A DNA stretch of 64,000 nt from Agathobaculum butyriciproducens (GTDB taxonomy: Bacteria > Bacillota > Clostridia > Oscillospirales > Butyricicoccaceae). Below the pieces are notes generated by a model that saw nothing but the letters and a program-made list of their open reading frames with translations, ran no database searches and was not told the DNA's origin. The position numbers and the translations under genes are program-made. Shown piece by piece: positions 23,837 to 32,245 of this stretch. The stretch covers positions 1 to 64,000 of the forward strand of contig QEKJ01000008.1 of NCBI GenBank assembly GCA_003096535.1. Reading direction: 5' to 3'. Position 1 is the stretch's first letter. Each line of letters opens with the position of its first letter.

Positions 23837-24679
23837 TCATTTCTCATCCGGGTGCTCCATCACCCGGGCGATATGGATGGTGAGATACAGCAGCTCATTC
23901 TGCCCGGAATGAAACCCTTTTTCCGTCTGCACATAGGCGCGGATGCGGTCCGCGCAGGCGTAGGCACGCGGGTACTTGAACCGCACGACCTCGAGCAGAT
24001 CGGCATCCTCGTCCCCGTACTTTTCGCCGCTGACGATGCGCCGCGCGTAGAATTTCAGGTGCGTGACAAACCGGTAGTAATTGAGCGATTCATGGTCCGG
24101 CCGGAAGCCGTATTCGTCGTAAACGATGCCGAAAACCGCTTTCAGCAGGTAAGTCATGTCGTAAATATCGCGGATTTCACCACCGAGCTGTGCATTGACA
24201 AAGTGCAGCGCGATAAACGCTGCCTCGTCCTCGGTGAACTCCACGCCGGTCTCCTCCTTGACGATCTCATTCGCCTTGAGACCCACGCGGAATTCGTCCT
24301 TGTACAGCTGCCGAATGTCCCACAGCAGCGGATTAGGCAGTACAATGCCCTCCTTATAGCGGTTGACGGCCGCCGAGATATGATCGGGCAGCGTAACGTA
24401 AATGCTGTCCGACAGCTCCTTGCCGAGCGCGATCTTCGCATGGTTGATAATGCGTTCGCTCATCAGGAAATGCGGCAGCGGAATGCTTGTTATCAGCTGC
24501 TGGAACCGGTCGGAAAGCTGATCCGAGTGCAGCGTGAACCGCTTTTCCACCTTGTCCGGCGGTGCTTCGTCACCTGCGCGGCGGCCGAAGCCCAGACCGC
24601 GCCCCATAAGCACAGTCTCCGCACCGTTTTCATCCAGCGCGACCACAACATTGTTGTTGAGTACCTTTTCTATTTTCAC
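23837..24679 (-). CDS. licT: LicT/BglG-family transcription antiterminator
   Basis: 280 residues. The N-terminal RNA-binding CAT domain is about 1-55 (KIEKVLNNNVVVALDENGAE, MGRGLGFGRRAGD). PRD1 is about 65-165 (RIINHAKIALGKELSDSIYV, TLPDHISAAVNRYKEG) and PRD2 about 175-278 (FTEDEAAFIALHFVNAQLGG, RFVTHLKFYARRIV, ELLYLTIHIARV). PTS phosphorylation of PRD histidines controls dimerisation and RAT binding. The start is GTG at 24679, with AGGAGG seven bases upstream; it overlaps the end of cutC by four bases. Its target is very probably the RAT at 23647-23675, 160 bases downstream. Confidence 0.92.
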   Translation of the reverse strand: MKIEKVLNNNVVVALDENGAETVLMGRGLGFGRRAGDEAPPDKVEKRFTLHSDQLSDRFQQLITSIPLPHFLMSERIINHAKIALGKELSDSIYVTLPDHISAAVNRYKEGIVLPNPLLWDIRQLYKDEFRVGLKANEIVKEETGVEFTEDEAAFIALHFVNAQLGGEIRDIYDMTYLLKAVFGIVYDEYGFRPDHESLNYYRFVTHLKFYARRIVSGEKYGDEDADLLEVVRFKYPRAYACADRIRAYVQTEKGFHSGQNELLYLTIHIARVMEHPDEK

Positions 24680-25446
24680 GTCCGCGCCTCCTGACCCGCA
24701 CCGCAGCACGCATCAAACGCTTCACGCGCCGCACGGACTGCATTTTCGTCGCACCGCCACAAACTGAATTCGCTCAGTCCGGGCAGCCCCATCGGCACAT
24801 TTTCGCGCCGAAACTGCATTCTGCTGTTTTCTACACGCTTCGCGGATAAATGGAACGCATTTGCGCCGGTTTTCGGCTGCAAATCGCGGATAACATCGGC
24901 GTTTACGCCTGCACCGACCAGAATCTGCACGTCCTCTCCTGCTTTTGCAACCAGCGCGCGCAGTAAATCCGCGCCTGCGGTGCAGTCCGCCTGCTGCCCT
25001 GAGGTCAAAATGGTATCCACACCCAGCCGCTTTGCGGTTTCCAGTGCCGCAAACGGGTCGCGGCAGACATCGAACGCACGGTGCAGCGTCACACCGCAGC
25101 CGCCTGCAAGCGAAATCAGTTTGGCCATACGTTCCTCATCAAGATCGCCCTCCGGCGTGAGCACGCCGATGACAATGCCGTCCGCGCCGAGCGCGGCAAA
25201 GCGCTTCACCTGACGGCAGAGCAGCTCAAATTCGCTTTCCGTATACAAAAAATCGCCGCAGCGCGGACGAAGCAGCACACGAACCGGTACGGAAACCCGT
25301 TCCCGCACCATGCGGAACAGATCCTCATCCGGCGAAGTACCGCCGATCATTAAATTGGCGCATAACTCCAGCCGCATAGCACCGCCGCGCTCCGCGCTTA
25401 CCGCAGACTCGACTGAGTGGGTGCAAACCTCCAGAACCGGTTTCAT
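24676..25446 (-). CDS. cutC: CutC family protein
   Basis: 256 residues of the TIM-barrel CutC family: LEVCTHSVESAVSAERGGAM, RLELCANLMIGGTSPDEDL, VRVLLRPRCGDFLYTESE, GADGIVIGVLTPEGDLDEER, VTLHRAFDVCRDP, ILTSGQQADCTAG and FHLSAKRVENSRMQF. The family is named for copper homeostasis, although its biochemical role is not settled. It is coupled to licT by a four-base overlap, which suggests a link with sugar metabolism rather than copper. A GGAGGAGCAGG ribosome site precedes the ATG. Confidence 0.9.
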   Translation of the reverse strand: MKPVLEVCTHSVESAVSAERGGAMRLELCANLMIGGTSPDEDLFRMVRERVSVPVRVLLRPRCGDFLYTESEFELLCRQVKRFAALGADGIVIGVLTPEGDLDEERMAKLISLAGGCGVTLHRAFDVCRDPFAALETAKRLGVDTILTSGQQADCTAGADLLRALVAKAGEDVQILVGAGVNADVIRDLQPKTGANAFHLSAKRVENSRMQFRRENVPMGLPGLSEFSLWRCDENAVRAAREAFDACCGAGQEART

Positions 25447-25599
25447 TTCCTGCTCCTCCTTCGAGACAGAATAACGCTTGGCAAATTATGTGATTCAATC
25501 CACACTGTTATCGGTTAATTATATCACCAAAAACCATATAGGTCAACGCAGGTTTTTTCAGCATTCTGCACAATAAAAATCAGATGTTTTCATATAAAA

Positions 25600-25770
25600 T
25601 AAACCACTTCCCTGCTTCGTATGCAGAGAGGTGATCTACAGCATTTTCCGCATAATGGCGGCTGATCTCGACCATGCCGCGAATACCGTCGATCGGTGTA
25701 CGGATATCATGGCATTGACGGATATTTGCCGTCCATATTCCCAAAAAATTCTCCGCGTTTTTGGCTGTTT
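25600..25770 (-). pseudogene. histidine kinase remnant (DHp H-box)
   Basis: The minus-strand translation contains ETAKNAENFLGIWTAN, then CHDIRTPIDGIRGMVEISRH, close to the phosphoacceptor H-box of hybrid sensor kinases (SHDIRTPMNGI...GM). It carries neither the ATPase domain nor any sensor domain, and the surrounding frame is AT-rich filler. It is best read as a leftover fragment of a deleted kinase gene. Confidence 0.55.
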
Positions 25771-25885
25771 CTTTTCTTCGGCTGAGTTGTCTTGTCAGTT
25801 TGTATAAAAATGCAAAGAAATTTTGCACAAATCGGATAGTTTGCAGGAATTCGAGCATACTTATGCAAATAGACCGCATATTTTG

Positions 25886-25914
25886 TTGTTTTTTTAACAA
25901 TTTTGTGCTATACT
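25886..25914 (+). promoter_or_regulatory. promoter of the RmlD-like/symporter operon
   Basis: TTGTTT (25886-25891), 17-bp spacer, TATACT (25909-25914), about 75 bases before the start codon. Confidence 0.65.
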
Positions 25915-25989
25915 GAATATACAGCCCATAAAATGGGTAATGCGCGCCGGAGCAGTTCCGCTGCACCGAGCCGACAGGAGAGGTGTTTT

Positions 25990-26853
25990 ATGAACAGTAT
26001 TACGACCCGCGTTTGGATCGCGGGAGCAAGCGGCAGACTGGGTTCCGCACTTAGTCATCGTTTCGGCGGCAACACAGCATATAAGCTGGTAACCAGTGAC
26101 CGTGATGTAGCGGTCGAGGATGTATCCGTTGTCGGTCGTTTTGCCGATATTAACCATCCGGATGTCATCATCAACTGTGCCGGTCTGACCGACGTGCAGG
26201 CCTGCGAGGAGAACCCCGAAGAAGCGTATAAGATCAACGCCATCGGCGCCCGCAATCTGGCGACCGCTGCAAGACGCATCGACGCAAAATTCATTCAGAT
26301 CTCGACCGACGACGTATTCGGCGGCGACGAGGGCAAGGCTTTCTGTGAGTTCGACGATCCCCATCCGACCACGATGTACGGCAAGAGCAAGTACGCCGGT
26401 GAAAAGCTCGTGCGTGAGCTGACCGACAAGCATGTTATCGTGCGTTCGTCGTGGCTGTACGGCGTCGGCTCGTACGACTTTGTTGACCGCGTGCTCGATA
26501 CGGCGGCAAAGGAAGGCGCGGTCCATTTGCCGGAGGATGAGATTTCCTCCCCGACCTCGGCGGAAGCGCTCGCCGGCTTTATCGACTGCCTGATGCACAG
26601 CCGCGAGTACGGCCTGTTTCACGCATCGTGCGACGGCTCGTGCTCCCGCGCAGAGTACGCCCGCGAAATTCTGCGTCTCGCCGGCAAGGAAAACGTGCCG
26701 GTCACCTCGGCCTCCGAGAACACTGCGCTGCGCCCGCGCTTTACGCTGCTGGACAATATGATGCTGCGCATCACTGGTTTATATCAAATGCCGGACTGGC
26801 ATGACGCACTGAGCGAATACATGTCCCACCGGCAGACGGGAGTAAATAAATGA
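25990..26853 (+). CDS. RmlD-like sugar-nucleotide reductase (extended SDR)
   Basis: 287 residues. The NAD(P) motif is VWIAGASGRLGSAL (residues ~7-20), PDVIINCAGLTDVQACEENP and ISTDDVFGG follow, and the YxxxK catalytic pair is in YGKSKYAGEK. This is the layout of dTDP-4-dehydrorhamnose reductase. However, no other rhamnose genes are nearby, and the gene is coupled by a four-base overlap to an amino acid symporter, so its substrate may differ. GGAGAGGTG precedes the ATG. Confidence 0.82.
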   Translation: MNSITTRVWIAGASGRLGSALSHRFGGNTAYKLVTSDRDVAVEDVSVVGRFADINHPDVIINCAGLTDVQACEENPEEAYKINAIGARNLATAARRIDAKFIQISTDDVFGGDEGKAFCEFDDPHPTTMYGKSKYAGEKLVRELTDKHVIVRSSWLYGVGSYDFVDRVLDTAAKEGAVHLPEDEISSPTSAEALAGFIDCLMHSREYGLFHASCDGSCSRAEYAREILRLAGKENVPVTSASENTALRPRFTLLDNMMLRITGLYQMPDWHDALSEYMSHRQTGVNK

Positions 26854-28124
26854 ATGAAGTAAAAGAGAAAAAGAAAATCGGTCTGACTACAAGGATCTTC
26901 ATCGCGCTGATCGCCGGTGCAATCGTCGGCATTGCGCTCAACATGTTCGCAGCTGATGTGGATTTTGTGCAGAACGTGCTGGTAAACGGCATTTTTTATG
27001 TTGTTGGTCAGGGCTTTATCCGCCTGATGCAGATGCTGGTCGTACCGCTGGTATTCTGCTCGCTGATCTGCGGCGCCACCGCCATCGGCGACAGTAAAAC
27101 GCTCGGCAAGGTCGGCGTAAAGATCATCGGCTTCTACATTTTCACCACGATGATGGCGGTTGCCGTTGCGCTTGGCATCGGTCTTCTGATCAAGCCGGGC
27201 ATGGGTCTGGATATGTCGCAGATCCAAACCGCCGAAGTCGCTGCTTCTTCGGATTCGGTCAGCTTTGCGGAAACCCTGCTGAACATCATCCCGAAAAACC
27301 CGATCGGTGCACTCGCCAACGGCGAAATGCTGCAGGTTATCGTGTTTGCACTGATCGTCGGCGTTATCCTCGCCAAGCTGCAGGATAAGACCCAGCTGGT
27401 AACGAACTTCTTCCAGCAGGGCAACGATATTATGATGGAAATGACCATGATGGTCATGGGTCTTGCGCCGATCGGCGTATTCTGCCTGATCTCTAAGACC
27501 TTTGCCGGTCTTGGTTTCTCCGCTATGGTGCCAATGTTCAAGTACATGGGCGCGGTGCTGCTGGCGCTGTTCATCCAGTGCTGCGGCGTATACCAGATTC
27601 TGCTGGCGCTGCTTACAAGACTCAATCCACTGCGTTTCCTCAAGAAATTCGCTCCGGTTATGGGCTTTGCGTTCTCGACCGCAACCTCTAACGCCACTAT
27701 CCCGATGAATATCGACACGCTGGAGGAAAAAATCGGCGTCAACCGCCGTATTTCGTCCTTCACCATCCCGCTCGGCGCGACCATCAATATGGATGGTACG
27801 TCCATCATGCAGGGTGTTGCCGTTGTATTCGTTGCACAGGCGTTCGGCATCCAGCTGAGCCCTGCGGATTATCTGACCGTTATTGCAACCGCAACGCTCG
27901 CCTCCATCGGTACCGCAGGCGTGCCGTCGGTTGGTCTGGTTACACTGGCAATGGTATTCGATTCGGTCGGTCTGCCGGTTGCCGGCATCGGCCTGATCAT
28001 GGGTATCGACCGTATCCTCGATATGACGCGTACTGCCGTTAATATCACCGGCGACGCTGTCTGCACCACGATCGTGGCGCATCAGGACGGCGCACTGAAT
28101 AAGTCTGTATTTAACAAAAATTAA
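26850..28124 (+). CDS. dicarboxylate/amino acid:cation symporter (DAACS family)
   Basis: 424 residues and eight TM helices with two re-entrant loops. HP1 carries FSTATSNATIPMN (serine-rich in most relatives). TM7 carries the NMDGT sodium site (LGATINMDGTSIM), HP2 SIGTAGVPSVG, and TM8 DMTRTAVNITGDAVC. The Asp and Arg in TM8 match transporters of glutamate/aspartate rather than neutral amino acids or C4-dicarboxylates. It is co-transcribed with the RmlD-like gene and ends in a strong terminator. Confidence 0.9.
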   Translation: MNEVKEKKKIGLTTRIFIALIAGAIVGIALNMFAADVDFVQNVLVNGIFYVVGQGFIRLMQMLVVPLVFCSLICGATAIGDSKTLGKVGVKIIGFYIFTTMMAVAVALGIGLLIKPGMGLDMSQIQTAEVAASSDSVSFAETLLNIIPKNPIGALANGEMLQVIVFALIVGVILAKLQDKTQLVTNFFQQGNDIMMEMTMMVMGLAPIGVFCLISKTFAGLGFSAMVPMFKYMGAVLLALFIQCCGVYQILLALLTRLNPLRFLKKFAPVMGFAFSTATSNATIPMNIDTLEEKIGVNRRISSFTIPLGATINMDGTSIMQGVAVVFVAQAFGIQLSPADYLTVIATATLASIGTAGVPSVGLVTLAMVFDSVGLPVAGIGLIMGIDRILDMTRTAVNITGDAVCTTIVAHQDGALNKSVFNKN

Positions 28125-28138
28125 ATCAAACTGACAGG

Positions 28139-28175
28139 AAAAACCCCGTATTTCGTAAGAAATACGGGGTTTTTC
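28139..28175. terminator. bidirectional terminator between the symporter and tRNA-Leu
   Basis: AAAAACCCCGTATTTC with its exact complement (four-base loop); A-run left and T-run right. It serves the convergent symporter and tRNA-Leu transcripts. Confidence 0.92.
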
Positions 28176-28262
28176 TGGTGCCGCCAGCCGGAATCGAACC
28201 GGCACGGTTTTAAGGCCGGGGGATTTTAAGTCCCCTGCGTCTACCAGTTCCGCCATGGCGGC
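28176..28262 (-). tRNA. tRNA-Leu(TAA)
   Basis: An 87-base class II tRNA with acceptor GCCGCCA, anticodon stem GGGGA/TCCCC with loop CTTAAAA (anticodon TAA), a long variable arm, T arm GCCGG/CCGGC with TTCGATT, and encoded CCA. Confidence 0.96.
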
Positions 28263-28270
28263 GTGTAAAT

Positions 28271-28299
28271 ATTATACCAGAACGGGCACGGTCTGTCAA
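28271..28299 (-). promoter_or_regulatory. tRNA-Leu promoter
   Basis: A perfect minus-strand TTGACA (28294-28299), 17-bp spacer and TATAAT (28271-28276), eight bases from the tRNA. Confidence 0.9.
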
Positions 28300-28636
28300 A
28301 CATGTGCGCCGCCGGTTTGAGGATTTTTCAATCCCGCCTCTGCTGCTTTCCTGTTGCGTCCTTCCGTAAAAAGCTATACAATAAATATAACAGTTCTTCT
28401 GTGCAGAAACGCGCATACGGTACGCGTTCCATGCGTTCCGGCTATGCATTTGGCGTACCGGTTCGATGTCCGAGAAAAAATTTTGAAACAGGCGGAACAA
28501 ACCATACGGAACAAACGTCTAAGCTGATATATGGCAATGACCCCACCGCAGCAACGGCCGTGCTGTCGATGGCATTCGTTATTGTCATATACAGGATAGA
28601 GAGTATAAGCATTAACAGTGAAAAGGAGGAAAAAAT
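28300..28636. other. upstream region of the first SLH paralogue
   Basis: No gene is seen; short frames on both strands have no ribosome site. It must hold the promoter of the gene at 28637, but no clear -35/-10 pair stands out. An AAAAGGAGG ribosome site ends it. Confidence 0.4.
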
Positions 28637-30033
28637 ATGAAACGGTTTCAGAAGGCGTTACTCGGTGTTGTGGTGAGCGGTGCATTGCTGTTCTCGGCAC
28701 AGGCGGCGGAACTGCCCAGTGCGGCAAAGGATACGCTGCAATCGGCTATGACTAAGGTACAGCAGGAGATCAAGGATTACGGTCAGGTAAAAACGCTCGG
28801 CTTTACCGGTGAAAACTGCGAAATTATCCTCTCGAACCTCAACGCGAAACAGTATTTGGTTAACCTAACAGCTGACAGCACACACAAGTATGGTATTCTG
28901 GACAAAGCAACCGGCAAGCTGGTTGTTCCTGTGGAGTACGATTATTACATTGCGCTTGACGGCACGGAAACACTGGTTAGCCAGTACGACGCTGATCATC
29001 ACCCCAACTACTGGTTCGCCGATGAAACCGGCAAACTGACGCCGATGAAACCGGCAAACTGACGCCGATGAAGCTGCCGTCCGGTTATGAGCTTGCGACG
29101 TATGAGCCAAACAGCAATGTGTTCGTGCTCTTCAAAAACGAGAAAAAGCCGGTATATGACCCGTATTCCGGCGATGGTCCAACCACACAGGTTGAGGATG
29201 TCACCTTCTTTGCTCTGGCCGACAAAGACATGAACATCATCCTCGATGACATCGACATGATACCGGATTGGTACGCCGATTTCTTCATCGCAAAGACCGG
29301 CAGCACCAAGTGGGAACGTGTTGGCAAGGCAGGCGCGGACGGCAACGGCACCTGCGGTCTGTTTGACCCGAAAACCGAAAAATTTGTCGGCAAGCACGAT
29401 TTTAACCAGATTTTCTGGTACGATCAGCACTTTATCGGCACACGCAGCAGTGGCACAAAATCTTATCTGCTGGATGGCAAGGGCGGCGAAACCCTGCTGC
29501 CCGCAAACGTCAAGGAGTACAGCAGCTGGGCCAAAACCGAAGTAGCTGCCGCAGGAGAGCACGGTCTCACTGAGTCATTCTCCTATCCCAAGCTGGACAT
29601 TACCCGCGAAAACTTCACCATGCTGGCGATGAACCTGTACAACAAGATTTATCCCAACAAGGAGATTCCGGCTCTGGAAACCAAGTTCACCGATTGCAGG
29701 GACGACCCGAACGTGAATAATGCCGCCGCACTCGGCATTGTCACCGGCTACGAGGACGGCACCTTCCGTCCGTACAAGACCATCTCCCGCCAGGAGGCGG
29801 CCACCATGCTCGACCGCCTGTACGCAGCACTCGGCGGCCAGACCGAGTTGATTGCCGACCCTGCCTACGCCGATGATGCACAGCTTGGGGACTGGGCACG
29901 CGGCAGCGTTTACGCCATGCGCCAGACCGGCATCATGCAGGGCAAGGAAAATAATCGGTTCTGCCCAACCGACGGCTACACCGCAGAGCAGTCCATTGTG
30001 ACCATCGAGCGCATGTATCAAATCATCAAATAA
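28637..30033 (+). pseudogene. secreted WG-like/SLH protein, split by a 23-bp tandem duplication
   Basis: Two adjacent ORFs (28637-29062 and 29068-30033) are halves of one ~457-residue protein. The first has a signal peptide (RFQKALLGVVVSGALLFSAQ) and WG-like repeats (KYGILDKATGKLVVPVEYDY). The second continues them (GTCGLFDPKTEKFVGKHDF) and ends in about two SLH repeats (AAALGIVTGYEDGTFRPYKT, SVYAMRQTGIMQG). The break is an exact 23-base tandem repeat (29018-29040 and 29041-29063) that shifts the frame into a TGA. Removing one copy restores ...ETGKLTPMKLPSGYE. AAAAGGAGG precedes the first ATG. It is paralogous to the genes at 30688-32081 and 32246-33394. One or four copies of the unit would be in frame, so a reversible switch is possible. 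Confidence 0.85.
29018..29063 (+). repeat. 23-bp perfect tandem duplication inside the SLH gene
   Basis: Two identical 23-base units, each starting GCCGATGAAACC and ending GCAAACTGAC, are followed by a nine-base partial third copy (29064-29072). The unit length is not a multiple of three. Confidence 0.97.
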
Positions 30034-30043
30034 CCAGCCATAC

Positions 30044-30077
30044 CAAAAAGGACTTCGTTTTTACGAAGTCCTTTTTG
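30044..30077. terminator. bidirectional terminator
   Basis: AAAAAGGACTTCG and CGAAGTCCTTTTT pair around a short T-rich loop, between convergent genes. Confidence 0.92.
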
Positions 30078-30078
30078 C

Positions 30079-30672
30079 TTACTCATAACGTCCCATGGAA
30101 ATCTCGGTGACGACACCGTTTTCGATGGTGACATGCAGCAAGTCAATCATCATTTCGTCCCGTGCGTCAAGTGAGCCGTACAGATCGAGGAACCGTGCTT
30201 CGCTGTCTCCGACACGCAGTCCGCGCACAGTTTTGTGCCGCCAGAACAGCCACCGGCGGGTCAGTGGAATTTCATCCGGTGCCTCGGTGATGATAACGCG
30301 GTTGCGGCTCTTATCCCACCGTATCTGCGGAATATGACTGTCCCACAGGTACGAAAACGGTGTGTACAGTATACCATTTCGTTCCACGCCGGAGACAGCG
30401 GTCTCAGCACCGTGCAGTGTGTAGGTTTTGCCGTCTGTCGTACCGCCAAGGCGCTCTACAACCTCGTAAAGTGGGATATATGGCTCGTTTTTGTACAGAA
30501 TAACCGGGTTCTCCAGCGTGATCGGCTCTCCGTTCTGCAGGGCTTCCCTGCTGCCGATTTCTATGCTGAGCGACGTGTTCGTCCGCTCCAGATAGCCGAT
30601 TCGCCAGGCCGCCAGTCCAATCGCAAGCACAAGCGCCAGCAGCGGCAGCCAGTATTTTTTCACAATACGCAT
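30079..30672 (-). CDS. membrane-anchored protein with copper-amine-oxidase-N-like domain
   Basis: 197 residues. An N-terminal TM/anchor segment (about 7-24: WLPLLALVLAIGLAAWRIGY) precedes an extracytoplasmic part. Residues ~50-140 (PVILYKNEPYIPLYEVVERL, GGTTDGKTYTL, RNRVIITEA) resemble the 'stalk' domain of copper amine oxidase N-terminal type, common in Firmicute surface proteins. The C-terminal part (RVGDSEARFLDLYGSLDARD, IENGVVTEISMG) is not recognised. It starts 15 bases after the broken SLH gene at 30688-32081, with GGGAGG upstream, so the two probably formed an operon. No enzymatic function is implied. Confidence 0.75.
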   Translation of the reverse strand: MRIVKKYWLPLLALVLAIGLAAWRIGYLERTNTSLSIEIGSREALQNGEPITLENPVILYKNEPYIPLYEVVERLGGTTDGKTYTLHGAETAVSGVERNGILYTPFSYLWDSHIPQIRWDKSRNRVIITEAPDEIPLTRRWLFWRHKTVRGLRVGDSEARFLDLYGSLDARDEMMIDLLHVTIENGVVTEISMGRYE

Positions 30673-30687
30673 GATTTTCCTCCCTGA

Positions 30688-32081
30688 TTACGCCTTCTGC
30701 GTCATGCACAGCATAGTGATGATCGACTGCTCGCAAGTATAGCCATTCTTCGGATCGAATCGATTCGCTCCTACGCCCTGCATGATACCGGTTTGCCTCA
30801 TCGCATAGACAGAATCCTTTGCCCATGCGCCAATACTTCCGTTGTCAGCATAGAGCGTAGGACTGACTTCGATCTTTCCATACAGCACCGTATAAAGGCG
30901 CTGCAGGATAACCGTCGCTTCCTGTCGGGAAAGCTCGCGCGTGGGCTGGAAAGTGCCGTCCTCATAACCGGTAACAATACCGAGTGCCGCGATCTGACGT
31001 ACTATGTCTTCATCGCAGTCGGAGAACGGCTGTGCCAGTTCAGGCAGATTGATGTTTGGGTTTACCGTCTGAATGGTTTGCCAAGCCAGCTTGCAGAATT
31101 CATCGCGGTGGATATTCAGGCGGTATGGTGTATGATAGGACAGTCGGAGTCCGTCTTTCTCCGCTTGTTCGACTATATTTTCAGCCCAAGTGCTGGGAAC
31201 ATAGCAGTAATTCGCCTGTTCGCGCTCATTTCCGTTGCTGTCCAACAGATACTCGGTCGACCGTGACAACCAAACCAGCGATCGTTTTCGTTCGATACTT
31301 CATCATAGCGCGCGTTGCTGACGATCTTGCCGCTGCGGTCGATGAACATATATTTACTGTTGAAATACAGCCGCGGCCACGGTCCGCCGTCCGGCAGATA
31401 CCAGTCAGTCGCGCCCACGCGAACGGCGACAAGGTCGTTATAAAATAGTTCGCTATCACAAGAGCAATCATACTGACCAACGTTGTAATACTGGTCGATG
31501 CCGTCCTGCAGGACGGTAAAATCCGGTCCCAGCAGCGTGTACTGATGGAACGTGTACGGCATTGTGCCGCTATCGGTCCGCACAGTTCTGGTGACGGGGT
31601 ACTGGCAAAGGACATATCCTTGATCATCAACTGCCAGTACATGACCAGCATGAGGAATGGATACATCGGTCAAGCTGCCGTTCAGGTCACACATCTGATA
31701 CGTGCCGCCGGTCTCCAGCAGCAGCTGATCATTCGCAGCTTTCCACATGCTGCCGTTGAACAGCGGTGTGATGATCTTTCCGGCGGACAGATCGACCGCA
31801 CAGATCCATCGGCTTCTATCGTCACTCGGGGTAAATATCAGCTCCCAGATGTCCTTTTCCTCGATCAGTCGACACGGAAAAACCTCGCAGCTGTCAATTT
31901 GCCAAGTTTTCCATGTCGGATATCCCGGATAACTGGTATCCTCTTCTGGTGGGCTTTTTTGAAAATGCGTAATTGCCTGATGCGTAAGCTGTGTTTGCGA
32001 TGCGGCATCTGCGGCTCCGGCGCCAATCAGCATACAGCCGCACAGCACGAGTGCAGACAGCAAAACCATTCGTTTTTTCAT
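30688..32081 (-). pseudogene. secreted WG-like/SLH protein, one-base frameshift
   Basis: Two overlapping minus-strand ORFs (32081-31173 and 31269-30688) join at about 31262-31275, where one lost base (in GGTTTGGTTGTCAC) would explain the shift. The first part has a signal peptide (KKRMVLLSALVLCGCMLIGA), the second the WG end (STEYLLDSNGNE) and two SLH repeats (ALGIVTGYEDGTFQPTRELS, SVYAMRQTGIMQGVGANRF). Its joined length, ~464 residues, and order match the paralogue at 28637-30033. The promoter at 32119-32147 is strong and intact, which suggests recent damage. Confidence 0.8.
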
Positions 32082-32118
32082 GTTCCCTATCCCCTTGCCA
32101 GATGAATTTATACCATAT

Positions 32119-32147
32119 ATATAACCTAACCATTCTGCACTGTCAAC
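32119..32147 (-). promoter_or_regulatory. promoter of the minus-strand SLH paralogue
   Basis: Minus-strand TTGACA (32142-32147), 17-bp spacer, TATATA (32119-32124), about 38 bases before the ATG. Confidence 0.8.
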
Positions 32148-32245
32148 TGTGACATGAAAATAAATTTTTTGAGAGAACTTTGTCGCATTTTTCCTCGTCT
32201 AACGGTTATAGTAAGCGAAGGACTTCACAGGCAGGAGGTATTTTT

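Larger units (their letters stand above)
25447..25989. other. intergenic region between cutC and the RmlD-like gene
   Basis: AT-rich. It holds the cutC promoter region, a histidine kinase remnant (25600-25770) and the promoter at 25886-25914. Nothing else is recognisable. Confidence 0.5.

Noticed and set aside
30688..32081. Programmed frameshift in the second SLH paralogue
   Set aside because: No slippery heptamer with a downstream pseudoknot is evident at 31262-31275, and the paralogues show independent lesions, so plain mutation is simpler.
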